The notes: a model not told the origin generated them from the sequence alone. Counted from the first letter of the stretch, positions 23,745 to 32,731 are shown. The stretch is DNA of 64,000 nt from Oscillospiraceae bacterium (GCA_009784825.1 WQXO01000009.1:1-64000), one strand, 5' to 3'. A program made the numbers and translations.

Positions 23745-26450
23745 GTGAACGATAAGAGTGTCGAAGCCCTTACCGAAGAGTTGAGGCAGGTTAAAAAAGA
23801 AAAGGTCAAGTTAGAGAGAAAGCTTAAGGAGATGGAATACATCATCAACTCCTATGAGCAGAATTCTGTTTTCCAGAAAAACATTTATGAAATGATTAAA
23901 CAGCAGAACGAACAGCAGGATATTTTCCTGCAGTTGGTTTTCGAGTATACACCCGACACTATTCTGATAATGGACAGAAATCGCAAATTTATTCGGGGAA
24001 CACGGAACACATTAGCTAAGGTGGGAATTAACACAGACTCGCTCACAGAAAAATCATTTGAGGAAATCATTATTCCTTTGTTGCCGCCGGATATGGCTAA
24101 GGGCGTTGCAACCGCATTAAACAGGGTTATTAATGAGGGTGAGCTTATTAAATATGACAGGCTTGAGGTTGTTCTCAAGGGTAAGAGATTTATTTTCGAG
24201 GTGTCGATTATTCCGCTAAAAAGCGAGAGTGACGGGATTATCGGTGCGATGATGACCCTGCATAACATTACCGAGCTTAATGAAGCGATTGAAGCCGCCG
24301 AGCGTTCGAGCAGGGCTAAATCAAACTTCCTTGCTAAAATGAGCCATGAAATCCGCACACCGATGAACGCAATTATCGGTATGTCGGAATTGGTTCTGCG
24401 TGAGGATGTTCCTAAGAATATTCATGACCACCTCCTCGGTATTAAGCAATCGGGGGCAGTTTTGGTTGCGATTATTAATGATATTTTAGACTTCTCGAAA
24501 ATTGAATCGGGAATGATGGAGATTATTCCGGTGAACTATACCCTTTCGGGAATGATTAATGATGTTATAGGAATAATCCGCCTTCGTGTTCTTGAGCGGC
24601 CTATATTGTTCACCGTAAATGTAGACAGCAATATCCCCGACGCACTTATCGGTGATGAGATTAGGGTTAAGCAGATGTTGATTAATCTGCTTTCCAACGC
24701 CTGTAAATACTGTGAGAAAGGGCATATCAGACTTATTGTTTCTTCTGAACCCATAAACGATGAAACTATTTCGCTGACATTCAGCATTGAGGATACGGGA
24801 TTAGGCATTAAAAAAGAGAACTTGAAAAGGCTTTTCGGTGATTTCGTTCAACTCGGTGAAACAATTAAAAGTAAGGCGATTGAGGGAACGGGGTTAGGTT
24901 TGGCGATTACACGAAGCTTCTGCACCGCTATGGGCGGAAACATTTCCGTTGAGAGTGAATACGGTAAGGGCAGCACATTTAAGCTGACTATTCCGCAAAA
25001 GTTCGACAAAGCCACTCAATTAGTAAAGTTCGCTAAAATTAACGAGGAAGAGAACGCTGTTTTAATTTATGAAACGAGAGATGTTTATTCCGAATCGCTT
25101 GTTGCCTCGTTAAAGGACTTGGGCGTGGAATATAAGGTTGTTACAAATCAGTCACGCTTTCTTGAGGAAGTCGACAACAATAATTATAACTTCTTCTTTG
25201 TTTCGTCGTTCTTGTTCGACAGCACCGAGAAAACGATTAAGAAATTAGGGCGAAGCATTAAAATGATACTAATTTCTGAATACGGCGAGAACCTCATTGA
25301 AACGGAAACCTCGAGAACCATGTTCATGCCTGTGCATTCTGCCGATATTGCTGATATTCTGAACAATCGTGCTAAGAGCAATTATAAAAAGAAAAGCCAC
25401 GGTACACGTTTTATCGCACCTATGGCAAGGATTTTGATTGTCGATGATATTACCACTAACTTAATGGTTGTTGAGGGGCTTATGTCCCCTTATAAAATGA
25501 ATATCGACCTTAGCAAAAGCGGTAAAGACGCAATTGAACAAGCAAAGGTGAACGATTATGATATTATTTTCATGGACCATATGATGCCGGAGATGGACGG
25601 TATTGAAACCACACTGCGTATTCGTGAATTGGAAAGTGAATATAAGACTGCGGAATATTACAGAAATCTGCCGATTGTCGCACTCACTGCCAACGCTGTC
25701 ACGGGTGTGCGTGAGATGTTTATTAAAAACGGGTTTCAGGATTTCCTTGCTAAGCCCATTGATACCGCTAAGTTAGACGCTATCCTCGACAAGTGGATTC
25801 CCGATGATAAGCGTGAGGCTTTTATCGGTGATGAGCCGATTAAGATTGATTCTCCTGCATTTAAAATTGAGGGGATTGATGTTGAAGCCGGAATTTATAT
25901 GACCGGGGGCAGTGCCAAGAACTATTTGAAGACATTAGCTATATTCCGTGATGACGGAATTGAGAAAATTAATATAATTCGTGAGTGTTTTGAGAATAAT
26001 GATTTGGGATTGTATGCCACTCATGTTCATGCACTTAAGAGTGCTTCGGCGAGTATCGGTGCGGCAAAGGTGTCGAACATGGCACGCTTGCTTGAAAGTG
26101 CTGCGAAAATCAGCGATACAGAATTCATCGCAAAGAACAACGAACGCTTTATTGAAGAATTGTCGCTTTTATTGGAAAGCATAAAAATTGCAGTTTCTGC
26201 CACCCATCGGGAGAAAAAACAGACCGGTAATGTTAATATCGAGGTTATTTCATTGGAAGCGGCTAAGTTGAAGATTGCACTTCAAGGGCTTAACATGGAG
26301 ACCATTGATGCCTCTGTCGCCGCATTGCGTGAGGAAGCTGAGGGTGATATTGAAGCTGTGATTGATGAAATATCCAACAGTATATTAATCTGTGAGTATG
26401 ACACTGCGGCAAAGCTGACCGATAAGCTATTGGCGAGTGTTTCCGGTTAA
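23745..26450 (+). CDS. hybrid sensor histidine kinase (PAS-HisKA-HATPase-REC-Hpt)
   Basis: 901 aa, GTG start with AAGAAGGA upstream. N-terminal coiled coil (1-55), PAS at about 60-180, HisKA with H201 in LAKMSHEIRTPMNAI, HATPase (NLLSNACKY, DTGLGIKKENLKRLF, GTGLGLAITRSFC) to about 425, a degenerate receiver-like segment (about 440-540, lacking the acidic pocket), a full receiver (LIVDDITTNL, IIFMDHMMPEMDG, LTANA, AKPID) and a C-terminal Hpt with HALKSASASIGA. No membrane segment: a soluble kinase, probably taking input from the adjacent FIST protein. Confidence 0.93.
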   Translation: MNDKSVEALTEELRQVKKEKVKLERKLKEMEYIINSYEQNSVFQKNIYEMIKQQNEQQDIFLQLVFEYTPDTILIMDRNRKFIRGTRNTLAKVGINTDSLTEKSFEEIIIPLLPPDMAKGVATALNRVINEGELIKYDRLEVVLKGKRFIFEVSIIPLKSESDGIIGAMMTLHNITELNEAIEAAERSSRAKSNFLAKMSHEIRTPMNAIIGMSELVLREDVPKNIHDHLLGIKQSGAVLVAIINDILDFSKIESGMMEIIPVNYTLSGMINDVIGIIRLRVLERPILFTVNVDSNIPDALIGDEIRVKQMLINLLSNACKYCEKGHIRLIVSSEPINDETISLTFSIEDTGLGIKKENLKRLFGDFVQLGETIKSKAIEGTGLGLAITRSFCTAMGGNISVESEYGKGSTFKLTIPQKFDKATQLVKFAKINEEENAVLIYETRDVYSESLVASLKDLGVEYKVVTNQSRFLEEVDNNNYNFFFVSSFLFDSTEKTIKKLGRSIKMILISEYGENLIETETSRTMFMPVHSADIADILNNRAKSNYKKKSHGTRFIAPMARILIVDDITTNLMVVEGLMSPYKMNIDLSKSGKDAIEQAKVNDYDIIFMDHMMPEMDGIETTLRIRELESEYKTAEYYRNLPIVALTANAVTGVREMFIKNGFQDFLAKPIDTAKLDAILDKWIPDDKREAFIGDEPIKIDSPAFKIEGIDVEAGIYMTGGSAKNYLKTLAIFRDDGIEKINIIRECFENNDLGLYATHVHALKSASASIGAAKVSNMARLLESAAKISDTEFIAKNNERFIEELSLLLESIKIAVSATHREKKQTGNVNIEVISLEAAKLKIALQGLNMETIDASVAALREEAEGDIEAVIDEISNSILICEYDTAAKLTDKLLASVSG

Positions 26451-26473
26451 TCGGTATTACATGACATATTAAA

Positions 26474-26511
26474 ACCGCTCCTGTTTTTATAGCAGGAGCG
26501 GTGTTTTTTTT
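26474..26511. terminator. bidirectional terminator
   Basis: 10-bp stem ACCGCTCCTG / CAGGAGCGGT with a 9-nt loop and a run of eight T. Separates the kinase operon from convergent jag. Confidence 0.92.
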
Positions 26512-27505
26512 ACAATTCTATCTTACCGTATAAAGAGGTGTTTTTTTCAATATCCACGGTGTCCTGAGAGATTTCCGGAGCGGTGCTCGGTGTGCGTTTA
26601 TACTCCCTTTCAAAGGAAGTCGAAAACCCGCTTGACTGTTTATAGGAACGCCCCTGCGGATTACCGCCGCCTTTGTCGTTGTTGTTGGGGCGACCTCCTC
26701 TCGGTTTGTCCCCACCGCTTGAACGGTTATCATTGCCTCCACGCCTTTTCGGGATTTCAGCGGAAATGACGACCTTTCTGTAAGGCTCTTCGCCTATGGA
26801 ATTGCTGTATACCCCGTCAATTTCTGCGACCTTACTGTGGATAATCCTGCGTTCATACGGGTTCATGGGTTCTAACGTAATCCGCCTTCCCTGCTTGATT
26901 ACTTTATTTGAGGTGCGGTTTGCAAGAATTTCAAGAGTTTCCTCACGTTTTTCCCTATAGCCGTTACAGTCTACAGTTAAACGTAATCGGGTATTCTCTT
27001 CGGTTCCGCCTCTGTTATTCGCTAAAATTGTGAGATACTGCAAGCTGTCTAATGTCTCGCCACGCCTGCCGATAATTATGCCTAAGTCATCTCCGGTAAT
27101 ATCGAGCATGGTAACCTCACCATTAGACTTCACATCGACAGCGAAATCCTTTACACCTAATTGATTGAGGATATTCTCAAGATATTCAACAGCGTGTTTG
27201 AACTTCTCGGCATCTTCCTTACTTACAATGGTATACTGCTTCGATTTAGAAGAAGTCGACTGCTCGGGTTTTGCCGCCTTTTGTGCGGGTGGAGTTGATT
27301 TTGCTTTTTCTGCTGCTTGGGGAACGGTTTTTTTCTCATTATCTGCACAAAAGGCTCGCACACGGAATTCTCCCTTAGTGCCGAACAGCTTTTTCACCGG
27401 CTGTTCAATTACCTCAAAACGAATGTCCAGCTCGTCCATATCGAACGCTTTTGCTGCCATTTCCTTGGCTTCCTCAAATGATTTAGCGGTAAATATTTTT
27501 TCCAT
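26510..27505 (-). CDS. jag: RNA-binding protein Jag/KhpB (EloR)
   Basis: 331 aa. Jag N-terminal domain (MEKIFTAKSFEEAKEMAAKAF, VKKLFGTKGEFRVRA), an Ala/Lys/Pro linker (about 60-95), a KH domain with IIGRRGETLDSLQYL in place of GxxG, an R3H domain (EPMNPYERRIIHSKVAEIDGV), and a long Gly/Arg/Asn-rich C-terminal tail not present in most Jag proteins. The family affects cell elongation and small-RNA stability in Firmicutes. Follows yidC as in most Firmicutes. Confidence 0.93.
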   Translation of the reverse strand: MEKIFTAKSFEEAKEMAAKAFDMDELDIRFEVIEQPVKKLFGTKGEFRVRAFCADNEKKTVPQAAEKAKSTPPAQKAAKPEQSTSSKSKQYTIVSKEDAEKFKHAVEYLENILNQLGVKDFAVDVKSNGEVTMLDITGDDLGIIIGRRGETLDSLQYLTILANNRGGTEENTRLRLTVDCNGYREKREETLEILANRTSNKVIKQGRRITLEPMNPYERRIIHSKVAEIDGVYSNSIGEEPYRKVVISAEIPKRRGGNDNRSSGGDKPRGGRPNNNDKGGGNPQGRSYKQSSGFSTSFEREYKRTPSTAPEISQDTVDIEKNTSLYGKIEL

Positions 27506-27531
27506 ATTTGTCCCCTTTTCCGAAAATTAGA

Positions 27532-28704
27532 TTATTCTTGTGTGTCATCCGAACTCGTCGGCAACGGTTTTCCAACCTCACCGTATTTCTCCAAATCAGC
27601 TCTTCGAGCCTCCTCCAATTTTTTACGATAATAATCCTTACGCTCGTTAGATGACATTTCTGACTTTTTCTTGGTTTTGACCTCTACCTCGCCGTCCTTA
27701 GTCTCTTTTTCAATGACTACCTCTGTGTCAAAGCTAATCCCCTTGTTCTTTCTCTCAAGTGCCGCCTTTGCCTGTTCCCGCATTTTTTCGGGAGGCCAAA
27801 TCTTATAAATAAGAACGCTTTGTGCAATTCCGATAACAGATGAAATTGTCCAATAGAACCCGACACCTGCCGGGAACTGGAACACGATATATAATGAGAA
27901 CAGCGGCATTGCATAAAGCATATACTTCATCGCCACCATCTGCTGACCCAAATCGGGCATGGTTTTCTTTTGGATATACTGCGTTATAATCGTTTGAGCA
28001 ATTGAGAATAAGAAACACAGTATCGGAATTATGATAATCGGTGCAAAAATCAGAGTAGGTCTTTCACTGAAGTCAATCCCCAAAAAGACAATCCGCTCCT
28101 CAAGAATATCCATCCTTTTCAGAATTTCCCCGTTAATCCCGCTGAACGCTTCGGGGTTGCTTTTGTATATACCGATTACTCTCAGCTCACCCTGTAATGA
28201 TTTATAGTTGGTTTCAAGTGTGCTTCTGAATTTGCTCTTTTCATTGTCAGTCGCTTCTTCATTTTCTTTAAGATACTCCGCATATTCATGCTCGAGTGAA
28301 ATTTCCTTAACTGCTGCAATACTGCCCGCTTCAACGCTTTCAAAGCGTTCAAAGTGTGTCATGGGTTTATAAACAACATCAAGTACACCAAAAAGAATAA
28401 CAAGCGTCAAAATCATCGGGAGGCAACCGCCCGCAGGGTTATACCCCTCTTTTTGCAGTTTTGATGTTTCTTCCTGCATTTTCTGCTGATTATTGCGATA
28501 CTTGGCTTGGATTTCCTTAACCCTCGGTGCGAAAAGCTGTGACTGTGCCGTGTTCTTCTGCTGTTTCAACGAAAGCGGAAAGCTGGCAACCTTAACAATC
28601 AACGTGAATATGATAATAGCCAAGCCTATATCCTTGGTGAGAAGATAACACACCCACATGATATATCCCAACGGTGTACCGAATATTGTGTAAATAAAAT
28701 CCAT
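27532..28704 (-). CDS. yidC: YidC/Oxa1-family membrane insertase
   Basis: 390 aa from the ATG at 28704, which shares one base with the yidD stop (TGATG) and has AAGGAG 8 nt upstream; a GTG two codons earlier is too close to it. The family core is split here by a long acidic loop (about 110-190) between helix 2 (MILTLVILFGVLDVVYKPM) and later helices (PIIIIPILCFLFSIAQTIITQYIQKK; FPAGVGFYWTISSVIGIAQSVLIYK). A charged C-terminal tail of about 75 residues, partly coiled coil, follows; such tails bind ribosomes. Inserts proteins into the membrane with SecYEG. Confidence 0.94.
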   Translation of the reverse strand: MDFIYTIFGTPLGYIMWVCYLLTKDIGLAIIIFTLIVKVASFPLSLKQQKNTAQSQLFAPRVKEIQAKYRNNQQKMQEETSKLQKEGYNPAGGCLPMILTLVILFGVLDVVYKPMTHFERFESVEAGSIAAVKEISLEHEYAEYLKENEEATDNEKSKFRSTLETNYKSLQGELRVIGIYKSNPEAFSGINGEILKRMDILEERIVFLGIDFSERPTLIFAPIIIIPILCFLFSIAQTIITQYIQKKTMPDLGQQMVAMKYMLYAMPLFSLYIVFQFPAGVGFYWTISSVIGIAQSVLIYKIWPPEKMREQAKAALERKNKGISFDTEVVIEKETKDGEVEVKTKKKSEMSSNERKDYYRKKLEEARRADLEKYGEVGKPLPTSSDDTQE

Positions 28705-28955
28705 CAGCACTTCTCCTTAGTGTAGTCAACGCCGTGAGGTTTTTTCTCGGGGACTGGGTCATACCCTCCCTGCGAAAATGGGTTGCAACGCAGAATTCTC
28801 CAAGACGCCAAACAGCCGCCCTTAATCACGCCGAACCGCTTTAATGCGGTAATGGCGTATTGGGAGCAGCTTGGTGTGAACCGACAAGACGGCGGCAATA
28901 TTTTTGACAGGGTCATTCTATAGAGTTGTATTAAACCGATAAACAGATATTTCAT
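28704..28955 (-). CDS. yidD: membrane protein insertion efficiency factor YidD
   Basis: 83 aa with the YidD signature LYRMTLSKILPPSCRFTPSCSQYAITAL and RILRCNPFSQGGYDPVP. Small amphipathic membrane-associated helper of YidC. Between rnpA (3 bp upstream) and yidC (1-nt overlap), the standard arrangement. Confidence 0.96.
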   Translation of the reverse strand: MKYLFIGLIQLYRMTLSKILPPSCRFTPSCSQYAITALKRFGVIKGGCLASWRILRCNPFSQGGYDPVPEKKPHGVDYTKEKC

Positions 28956-28958
28956 GAA

Positions 28959-29321
28959 TTATCCGAGCTTTTCCATAAGCTCTCTCATCAATTCGTAAAC
29001 TTGAGTGGATTTATATTCCGTCGTTTTAGCCCTCGCAATAAACACAAAGTCATAACGCTTGTCCGTTCGGCTTCTTAAATCCGGTTCCGCAATTCGGAAC
29101 GCTTCTCTGATTACACGTTTGGCACGGTTTCGCTTAACCGCCCCGCCTACACTCTTCTTGCTCGCTACTATGCCGAGCCTGTTCACAGCTAATTTGTTCA
29201 TAAAACAATAACATACGAACGCATCGGTCACGCTATTCTTCCCGTTTTTGAACAAAGACCGGAACTCCCGATTTTTCTTTACAGAATCATATTTTTTCTT
29301 GTAGAGATTTTCTTTTTGCAT
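28959..29321 (-). CDS. rnpA: ribonuclease P protein component
   Basis: 120-aa basic protein; KNREFRSLFKNGKN, NRLGIVASKKSVGGAVKRNRAKRVIREAFR is the RNase P protein RNA-binding signature. Assists the catalytic RNA in 5' maturation of tRNA. Its ATG overlaps the rpmH stop by one base (TAATG). Confidence 0.96.
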   Translation of the reverse strand: MQKENLYKKKYDSVKKNREFRSLFKNGKNSVTDAFVCYCFMNKLAVNRLGIVASKKSVGGAVKRNRAKRVIREAFRIAEPDLRSRTDKRYDFVFIARAKTTEYKSTQVYELMRELMEKLG

Positions 29322-29455
29322 TAATAAGACAGCGTCTTCCTGCCCTTTGCCCTTCTCTTGGAAAGGATTTTACGACCGCTCCTCGTGGACATTCTCTTTC
29401 TGAAGCCGTGCTCCTTTTGTCTTTGCCGTTTTTTCGGCTGATAGGTTCTTTTCAT
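29321..29455 (-). CDS. rpmH: 50S ribosomal protein L34
   Basis: 44-aa basic protein starting [18 protein letters not shown] and ending [10 protein letters not shown], a typical L34. A GGGGGGAG ribosome-binding site precedes the ATG. First gene of rpmH-rnpA-yidD-yidC-jag. Unlike many bacteria, no dnaA lies upstream. Confidence 0.97.
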   Translation of the reverse strand: MKRTYQPKKRQRQKEHGFRKRMSTRSGRKILSKRRAKGRKTLSY

Positions 29456-29517
29456 TTTTCTCCCCCCTTACTTCGTATATAAACGGAAAACTCCGTGTTT
29501 TGAGCATTAACCTAACC

Positions 29518-29546
29518 ATTATATACGAGAATTATTAAATTGTCAA
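29518..29546 (-). promoter_or_regulatory. perfect-consensus sigma-A promoter of rpmH
   Basis: Minus strand TTGACA (29546-29541), 17-bp spacer, TATAAT (29523-29518). Leader of about 55 nt to the rpmH ATG contains a short hairpin (ACGGA/TCCGT). Confidence 0.88.
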
Positions 29547-29590
29547 GGTTTTTCTGCCTTAAATTGAAAATTTTGTAAATTTCATTAAAA

Positions 29591-29619
29591 ATCGGGTGTA
29601 CCACACAGGCACACCCGAT
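29591..29619 (-). terminator. terminator after the H1-like gene
   Basis: 9-bp stem ATCGGGTGT / ACACCCGAT with an 11-nt loop; on the minus strand followed by TTTTTAATG. About 18 bp after the stop of the Lys/Ala-rich gene. Confidence 0.82.
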
Positions 29620-29637
29620 ATTTAAAAGGCATAATTT

Positions 29638-30384
29638 TTAGAACAGGTCAATAATTTTCAAAAGAACAGAAAGATTACCGTCGAAGCTTGCCGCTCCGGA
29701 TTTTACTGCATTGATTATATCATATCTGCCTGTTGCAATTTTCATGAGCTCTTTTTCGGAAATGTTCAATTCACCGTTGTTGCCGTAGTAGTAGCCTCTG
29801 TCAATCTTGGGCATACCCTCTTGAACGGCAATGAAAAACTCATCTAAACCTTCAGCGAAAACTTGAATAGCGATGTATTCTTTAATTTTCTTTGCTTTGG
29901 TTTTGTTGATTTTATTCCATAATGCAGTTTTTACAACATCGGTTGCGTCAACAACGACAGGTTTCCTGTTGTATGCACGTTTGGTTGTGGTCTTCTTAGC
30001 GGTAGCAGCTTTTTTCGCTGTTGTTTTCTTAGCCGCAGGTTTTGCCGCTGTTGCTTTTTTAGCCGCAGGTTTTGCAACGGTTGCTTTTTTTGCTGCAGGT
30101 TTTGCAGCAGTTGCCTTCTTAGCCGCAGGTTTTGCTGTAGTTGCCTTCTTAGCCGCAGGTTTTGCCGCTGTTGCTTTTTTTACTGCCGGTTTTGCTGTTG
30201 CTGTTTTCTTAGCCGCAGGTTTTGCTGTTGCTGTTTTCTTAGCCGCAGGAGCTTTCTTAACCGCAGGTGCCTTTTTTACTGCCGGTGCTTTTGCCGCAGG
30301 AGCTTTCGCTACGTTAGGGCTTGCTACAGGTGCTTCAGCTTTAACGGGGGTTTCCGGTTTTGTGATTTTCTTATCGTCTGCCAT
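29638..30384 (-). CDS. histone H1-like Lys/Ala-rich repeat protein with C-terminal SCP2-like domain
   Basis: 248 aa from the ATG at 30384 (GAAAGGA upstream). Residues about 30-145 are low-complexity decapeptide repeats of the KKATAAKPAA type, like the tails of bacterial histone H1-like proteins and mycobacterial HU; such tails bind DNA or RNA. Residues about 150-248 fit a sterol-carrier-protein-2 fold: VFAEGLDEFFIAVQ strands followed by ELNISEKELMKIATGRYD, then INAVKSGAASFDGNLSVLLKIIDLF, closely matching the SCP2 C-terminal pattern. The combination of a nucleic-acid-binding tail and a lipid-binding fold is odd; function unknown. Confidence 0.7.
   Translation of the reverse strand: MADDKKITKPETPVKAEAPVASPNVAKAPAAKAPAVKKAPAVKKAPAAKKTATAKPAAKKTATAKPAVKKATAAKPAAKKATTAKPAAKKATAAKPAAKKATVAKPAAKKATAAKPAAKKTTAKKAATAKKTTTKRAYNRKPVVVDATDVVKTALWNKINKTKAKKIKEYIAIQVFAEGLDEFFIAVQEGMPKIDRGYYYGNNGELNISEKELMKIATGRYDIINAVKSGAASFDGNLSVLLKIIDLF
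30005..30325. repeat. 30-bp coding tandem repeats
   Basis: Imperfect 30-bp units (around TTAGCCGCAGGTTTTGC on the plus strand) encoding the KKATxAKPAA decapeptides. Such arrays readily expand and contract, so length is probably variable between strains. Confidence 0.8.
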
Positions 30385-30421
30385 AATTATATTCCTTTCA
30401 TCATTAAAATATATTACTGTC

Positions 30422-30450
30422 ATAATATCACAGTTTAAAATCAATTGCAA
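30422..30450 (-). promoter_or_regulatory. sigma-A promoter of the H1-like gene
   Basis: Minus strand TTGCAA (30450-30445), 17-bp spacer, TATTAT (30427-30422). Confidence 0.65.
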
Positions 30451-30530
30451 GTTTTTTATTATTATTTATTAAAAAGAATAGTATTGAGTAGAAATATCTG
30501 AATTAATTATACAATATATACAACAAAATA

Positions 30531-31145
30531 TCAATTATAATTTTCATTATTCGTTACACAGTGTCGAATTCTTAATTCTATTCCGATTTCTTCTGAAATA
30601 ATACGGCACTTTTCAATGTTCAATTCCGGCAGATTTACGACTGTGAAATTCGTGTTACAAAACGCTTTAATTTTGCGTGCAAAATCGAGCATTGCGTCAA
30701 AGGATTTTTCACCGAATTTCGGGCGGGTCAACCGAAAATAATCCTCCCGATTATCGGCGTTCAGGCTGATTGAAATACTATCGAATATTTCCAATTCACT
30801 AATGTCGAATTCGGGGTTAATTAACTCGGTGAGTCCGTTGGTGTTTAACCGTAAAGGAATGTCTGTTTTTGTTTTAATATATTCAGCGGTTTCTATAACC
30901 GTTTCGACACGTTCGGTGGGTTCACCGTAACCGCAGAAAACGATTTCGGTTATTCCGGTTAAATCGACTTCATCAAAAGCAGATTTAATTTCGTTCATGT
31001 CGGGTTCATGCTCTAACCACAAGCTGTCCGCCGAACCAACAGCATCGCTGTTCTTGCGAATGCAGAAAACACATTCACACGAACAGCGATTTGTTAGATT
31101 GACATATAACTTATCAAAAAGATAATAGAATATTGTCACACGCAT
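30531..31145 (-). CDS. radical SAM protein, TatD-associated type
   Basis: 204 aa with the radical SAM cluster C21-x3-C25-x2-C28 in NRCSCECVFCIRK, then GITEIVFCGYGEPTERVE (SAM-binding GE motif), LRLNTNGL and SISLNADN. The short length and sequence resemble the TatD-nuclease-linked radical SAM family; no tatD is nearby. It starts directly after the citrate synthase stop, so the two are cotranscribed. The substrate is unknown. Confidence 0.8.
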   Translation of the reverse strand: MRVTIFYYLFDKLYVNLTNRCSCECVFCIRKNSDAVGSADSLWLEHEPDMNEIKSAFDEVDLTGITEIVFCGYGEPTERVETVIETAEYIKTKTDIPLRLNTNGLTELINPEFDISELEIFDSISISLNADNREDYFRLTRPKFGEKSFDAMLDFARKIKAFCNTNFTVVNLPELNIEKCRIISEEIGIELRIRHCVTNNENYN

Positions 31146-32513
31146 TTACCTCTTATCTATATGAGCATATTCTCTTGTGTCGATTACGTTTTTGTATGCA
31201 GGGCGAACGATTTTTCCGTTACCGATAAGCTCCTCAATTCTGTGGGCACACCATCCGGAAATCCTCGCAATTGCAAATATAGGAGTGAACATTTCATCGG
31301 GTAAGTCAAGCATTTTATAAACCAATCCGCTGTAGAAATCCACATTGGCACTCACGCCCTTGTACATTCTCTTTTTCTCGCCGATAATTTGCGGTGCAAG
31401 GCGTTCAACAGCTTCATAGAGTTTGAACTCCTCCTCCATGCCCTTGTCTTTCGAGAGTTTCTCAACGTATTGCTTAAACAATGTTGCACGGGGGTCGGAC
31501 AGCGAATAAACCGCATGACCCATTCCGTAAATTAAACCGGATTTATCAAAGCCTTTTTTGTCTAATGCGTCTGATAAATATTGTTCAATCGCTTTTTCGT
31601 CACTCCATTTTTTCACCTTTTCCTTAAGGTCGTCGAACATCATCGAAACCTTTATGTTCGCTCCGCCGTGCTTGGGGCCTTTCAGCGAACCAACCGCCGC
31701 CGCAATTGTTGAATAGGTATCCGTTCCTGAGGAGGTGACTACACGGGTGGTAAATGTCGAGTTGTTACCGCCGCCGTGGTCTGCGTGAAGAACCATTGCC
31801 ATATCCAAAATCATTGCTTCCATTTCGGAATATTGACAGTTTGGGCGAAGCATGTATAAAACATTTTCTGCGGTGGACAGTTCCGGCAACGGTGCATGTA
31901 TGAACAAGCTTTGGTCTTCATGATAATGCTTAAACGCTTGATAACCGTAAATACAAAGCCTCGGAAATCTCGCAATCATTTGAAGCGACTGACGCATTAC
32001 GTTTTCAATTGTAACATCTTCAGCACACTCATCATATGAATAAAGTGTGAGAATGCTCCTCGCTAACGAGTTCATCACATCTTTACTGGGTGCTTTCAGA
32101 ATTACATCACGGGTGAAGCTGGTGGGCAGGTCACGATATTTAATAAGCTGTTGATTAAATAAAGTCAGCTGTTCCTTTGTGGGGAGTTCGCCGAATAATA
32201 ACAAATATGTCGTTTCCTCGAAGCCCATACGCTTCTCGCTTACAAAACCGTCCACGATTTTCTCAATATCATAGCCGTGATAATAAAGCTTACCGTCACA
32301 GGGAATCATCTCCCCGTCCTCGACATTATATGCTTTTACGTCGGCGATTTTGGTTAATCCCGCAAGAACACCCTTACCGTTAATATCACGCAGTCCCCTT
32401 TTTACATCATATTTCCCGTAAAGAGCGGGGTCAATCCGCAAATTATTTATACTAATATCGGTATAATTCTTAATCTCCTCAGTGATTTCGCAATAATTAA
32501 TTTCTCTTGCCAT
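31146..32513 (-). CDS. gltA: citrate synthase
   Basis: 455 aa, the longer clostridial form. Seen: active-site MVLHADHGGGNNSTFTTRVV (catalytic His), GSLKGPKHGGAN (second catalytic His), IYGMGHAVYSLSDPRA and the catalytic Asp region NVDFYSGLVYKML. Condenses oxaloacetate and acetyl-CoA, in anaerobes mainly to supply 2-oxoglutarate for glutamate and arginine synthesis, which fits the arginine operon nearby. Confidence 0.95.
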   Translation of the reverse strand: MAREINYCEITEEIKNYTDISINNLRIDPALYGKYDVKRGLRDINGKGVLAGLTKIADVKAYNVEDGEMIPCDGKLYYHGYDIEKIVDGFVSEKRMGFEETTYLLLFGELPTKEQLTLFNQQLIKYRDLPTSFTRDVILKAPSKDVMNSLARSILTLYSYDECAEDVTIENVMRQSLQMIARFPRLCIYGYQAFKHYHEDQSLFIHAPLPELSTAENVLYMLRPNCQYSEMEAMILDMAMVLHADHGGGNNSTFTTRVVTSSGTDTYSTIAAAVGSLKGPKHGGANIKVSMMFDDLKEKVKKWSDEKAIEQYLSDALDKKGFDKSGLIYGMGHAVYSLSDPRATLFKQYVEKLSKDKGMEEEFKLYEAVERLAPQIIGEKKRMYKGVSANVDFYSGLVYKMLDLPDEMFTPIFAIARISGWCAHRIEELIGNGKIVRPAYKNVIDTREYAHIDKR

Positions 32514-32552
32514 TCTCTTGTTCGTCCTTTCATGAATAAACTAATCGGATAC

Positions 32553-32581
32553 ATTCTACCATATTTTTGTAGTTTTTGCAA
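32553..32581 (-). promoter_or_regulatory. sigma-A promoter of citrate synthase
   Basis: Minus strand TTGCAA (32581-32576), 17-bp spacer, TAGAAT (32558-32553), about 40 bp before the start. Confidence 0.65.
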
Positions 32582-32669
32582 CTTATTTTTTTGCATTCAT
32601 AAAATTCACCAAATATTTGCTATAATTTTCGTCAATATTTACATAATATAAATAGTATTAATTATGGTA

Positions 32670-32698
32670 TTGAAAATTACGGCGAATTATGTTATACT
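32670..32698 (+). promoter_or_regulatory. sigma-A promoter
   Basis: TTGAAA at 32670-32675, 17-bp spacer, TATACT at 32693-32698; the next gene starts 33 bp later. Confidence 0.7.
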
Positions 32699-32731
32699 GG
32701 TCTATAAGTGTTTAATATAAGGGGAGTACAT

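Noticed and set aside
29456-29640. Replication origin next to rpmH
   Set aside because: No dnaA and no cluster of DnaA boxes (TTATCCACA-like) seen on either strand.
29873-30472. Hydrophobic Ala/Val/Phe-rich frame opposite the H1-like gene
   Set aside because: Antisense of Lys/Ala codons always gives such a hydrophobic frame; no ribosome-binding site, and the minus-strand gene has promoter, Shine-Dalgarno and terminator.
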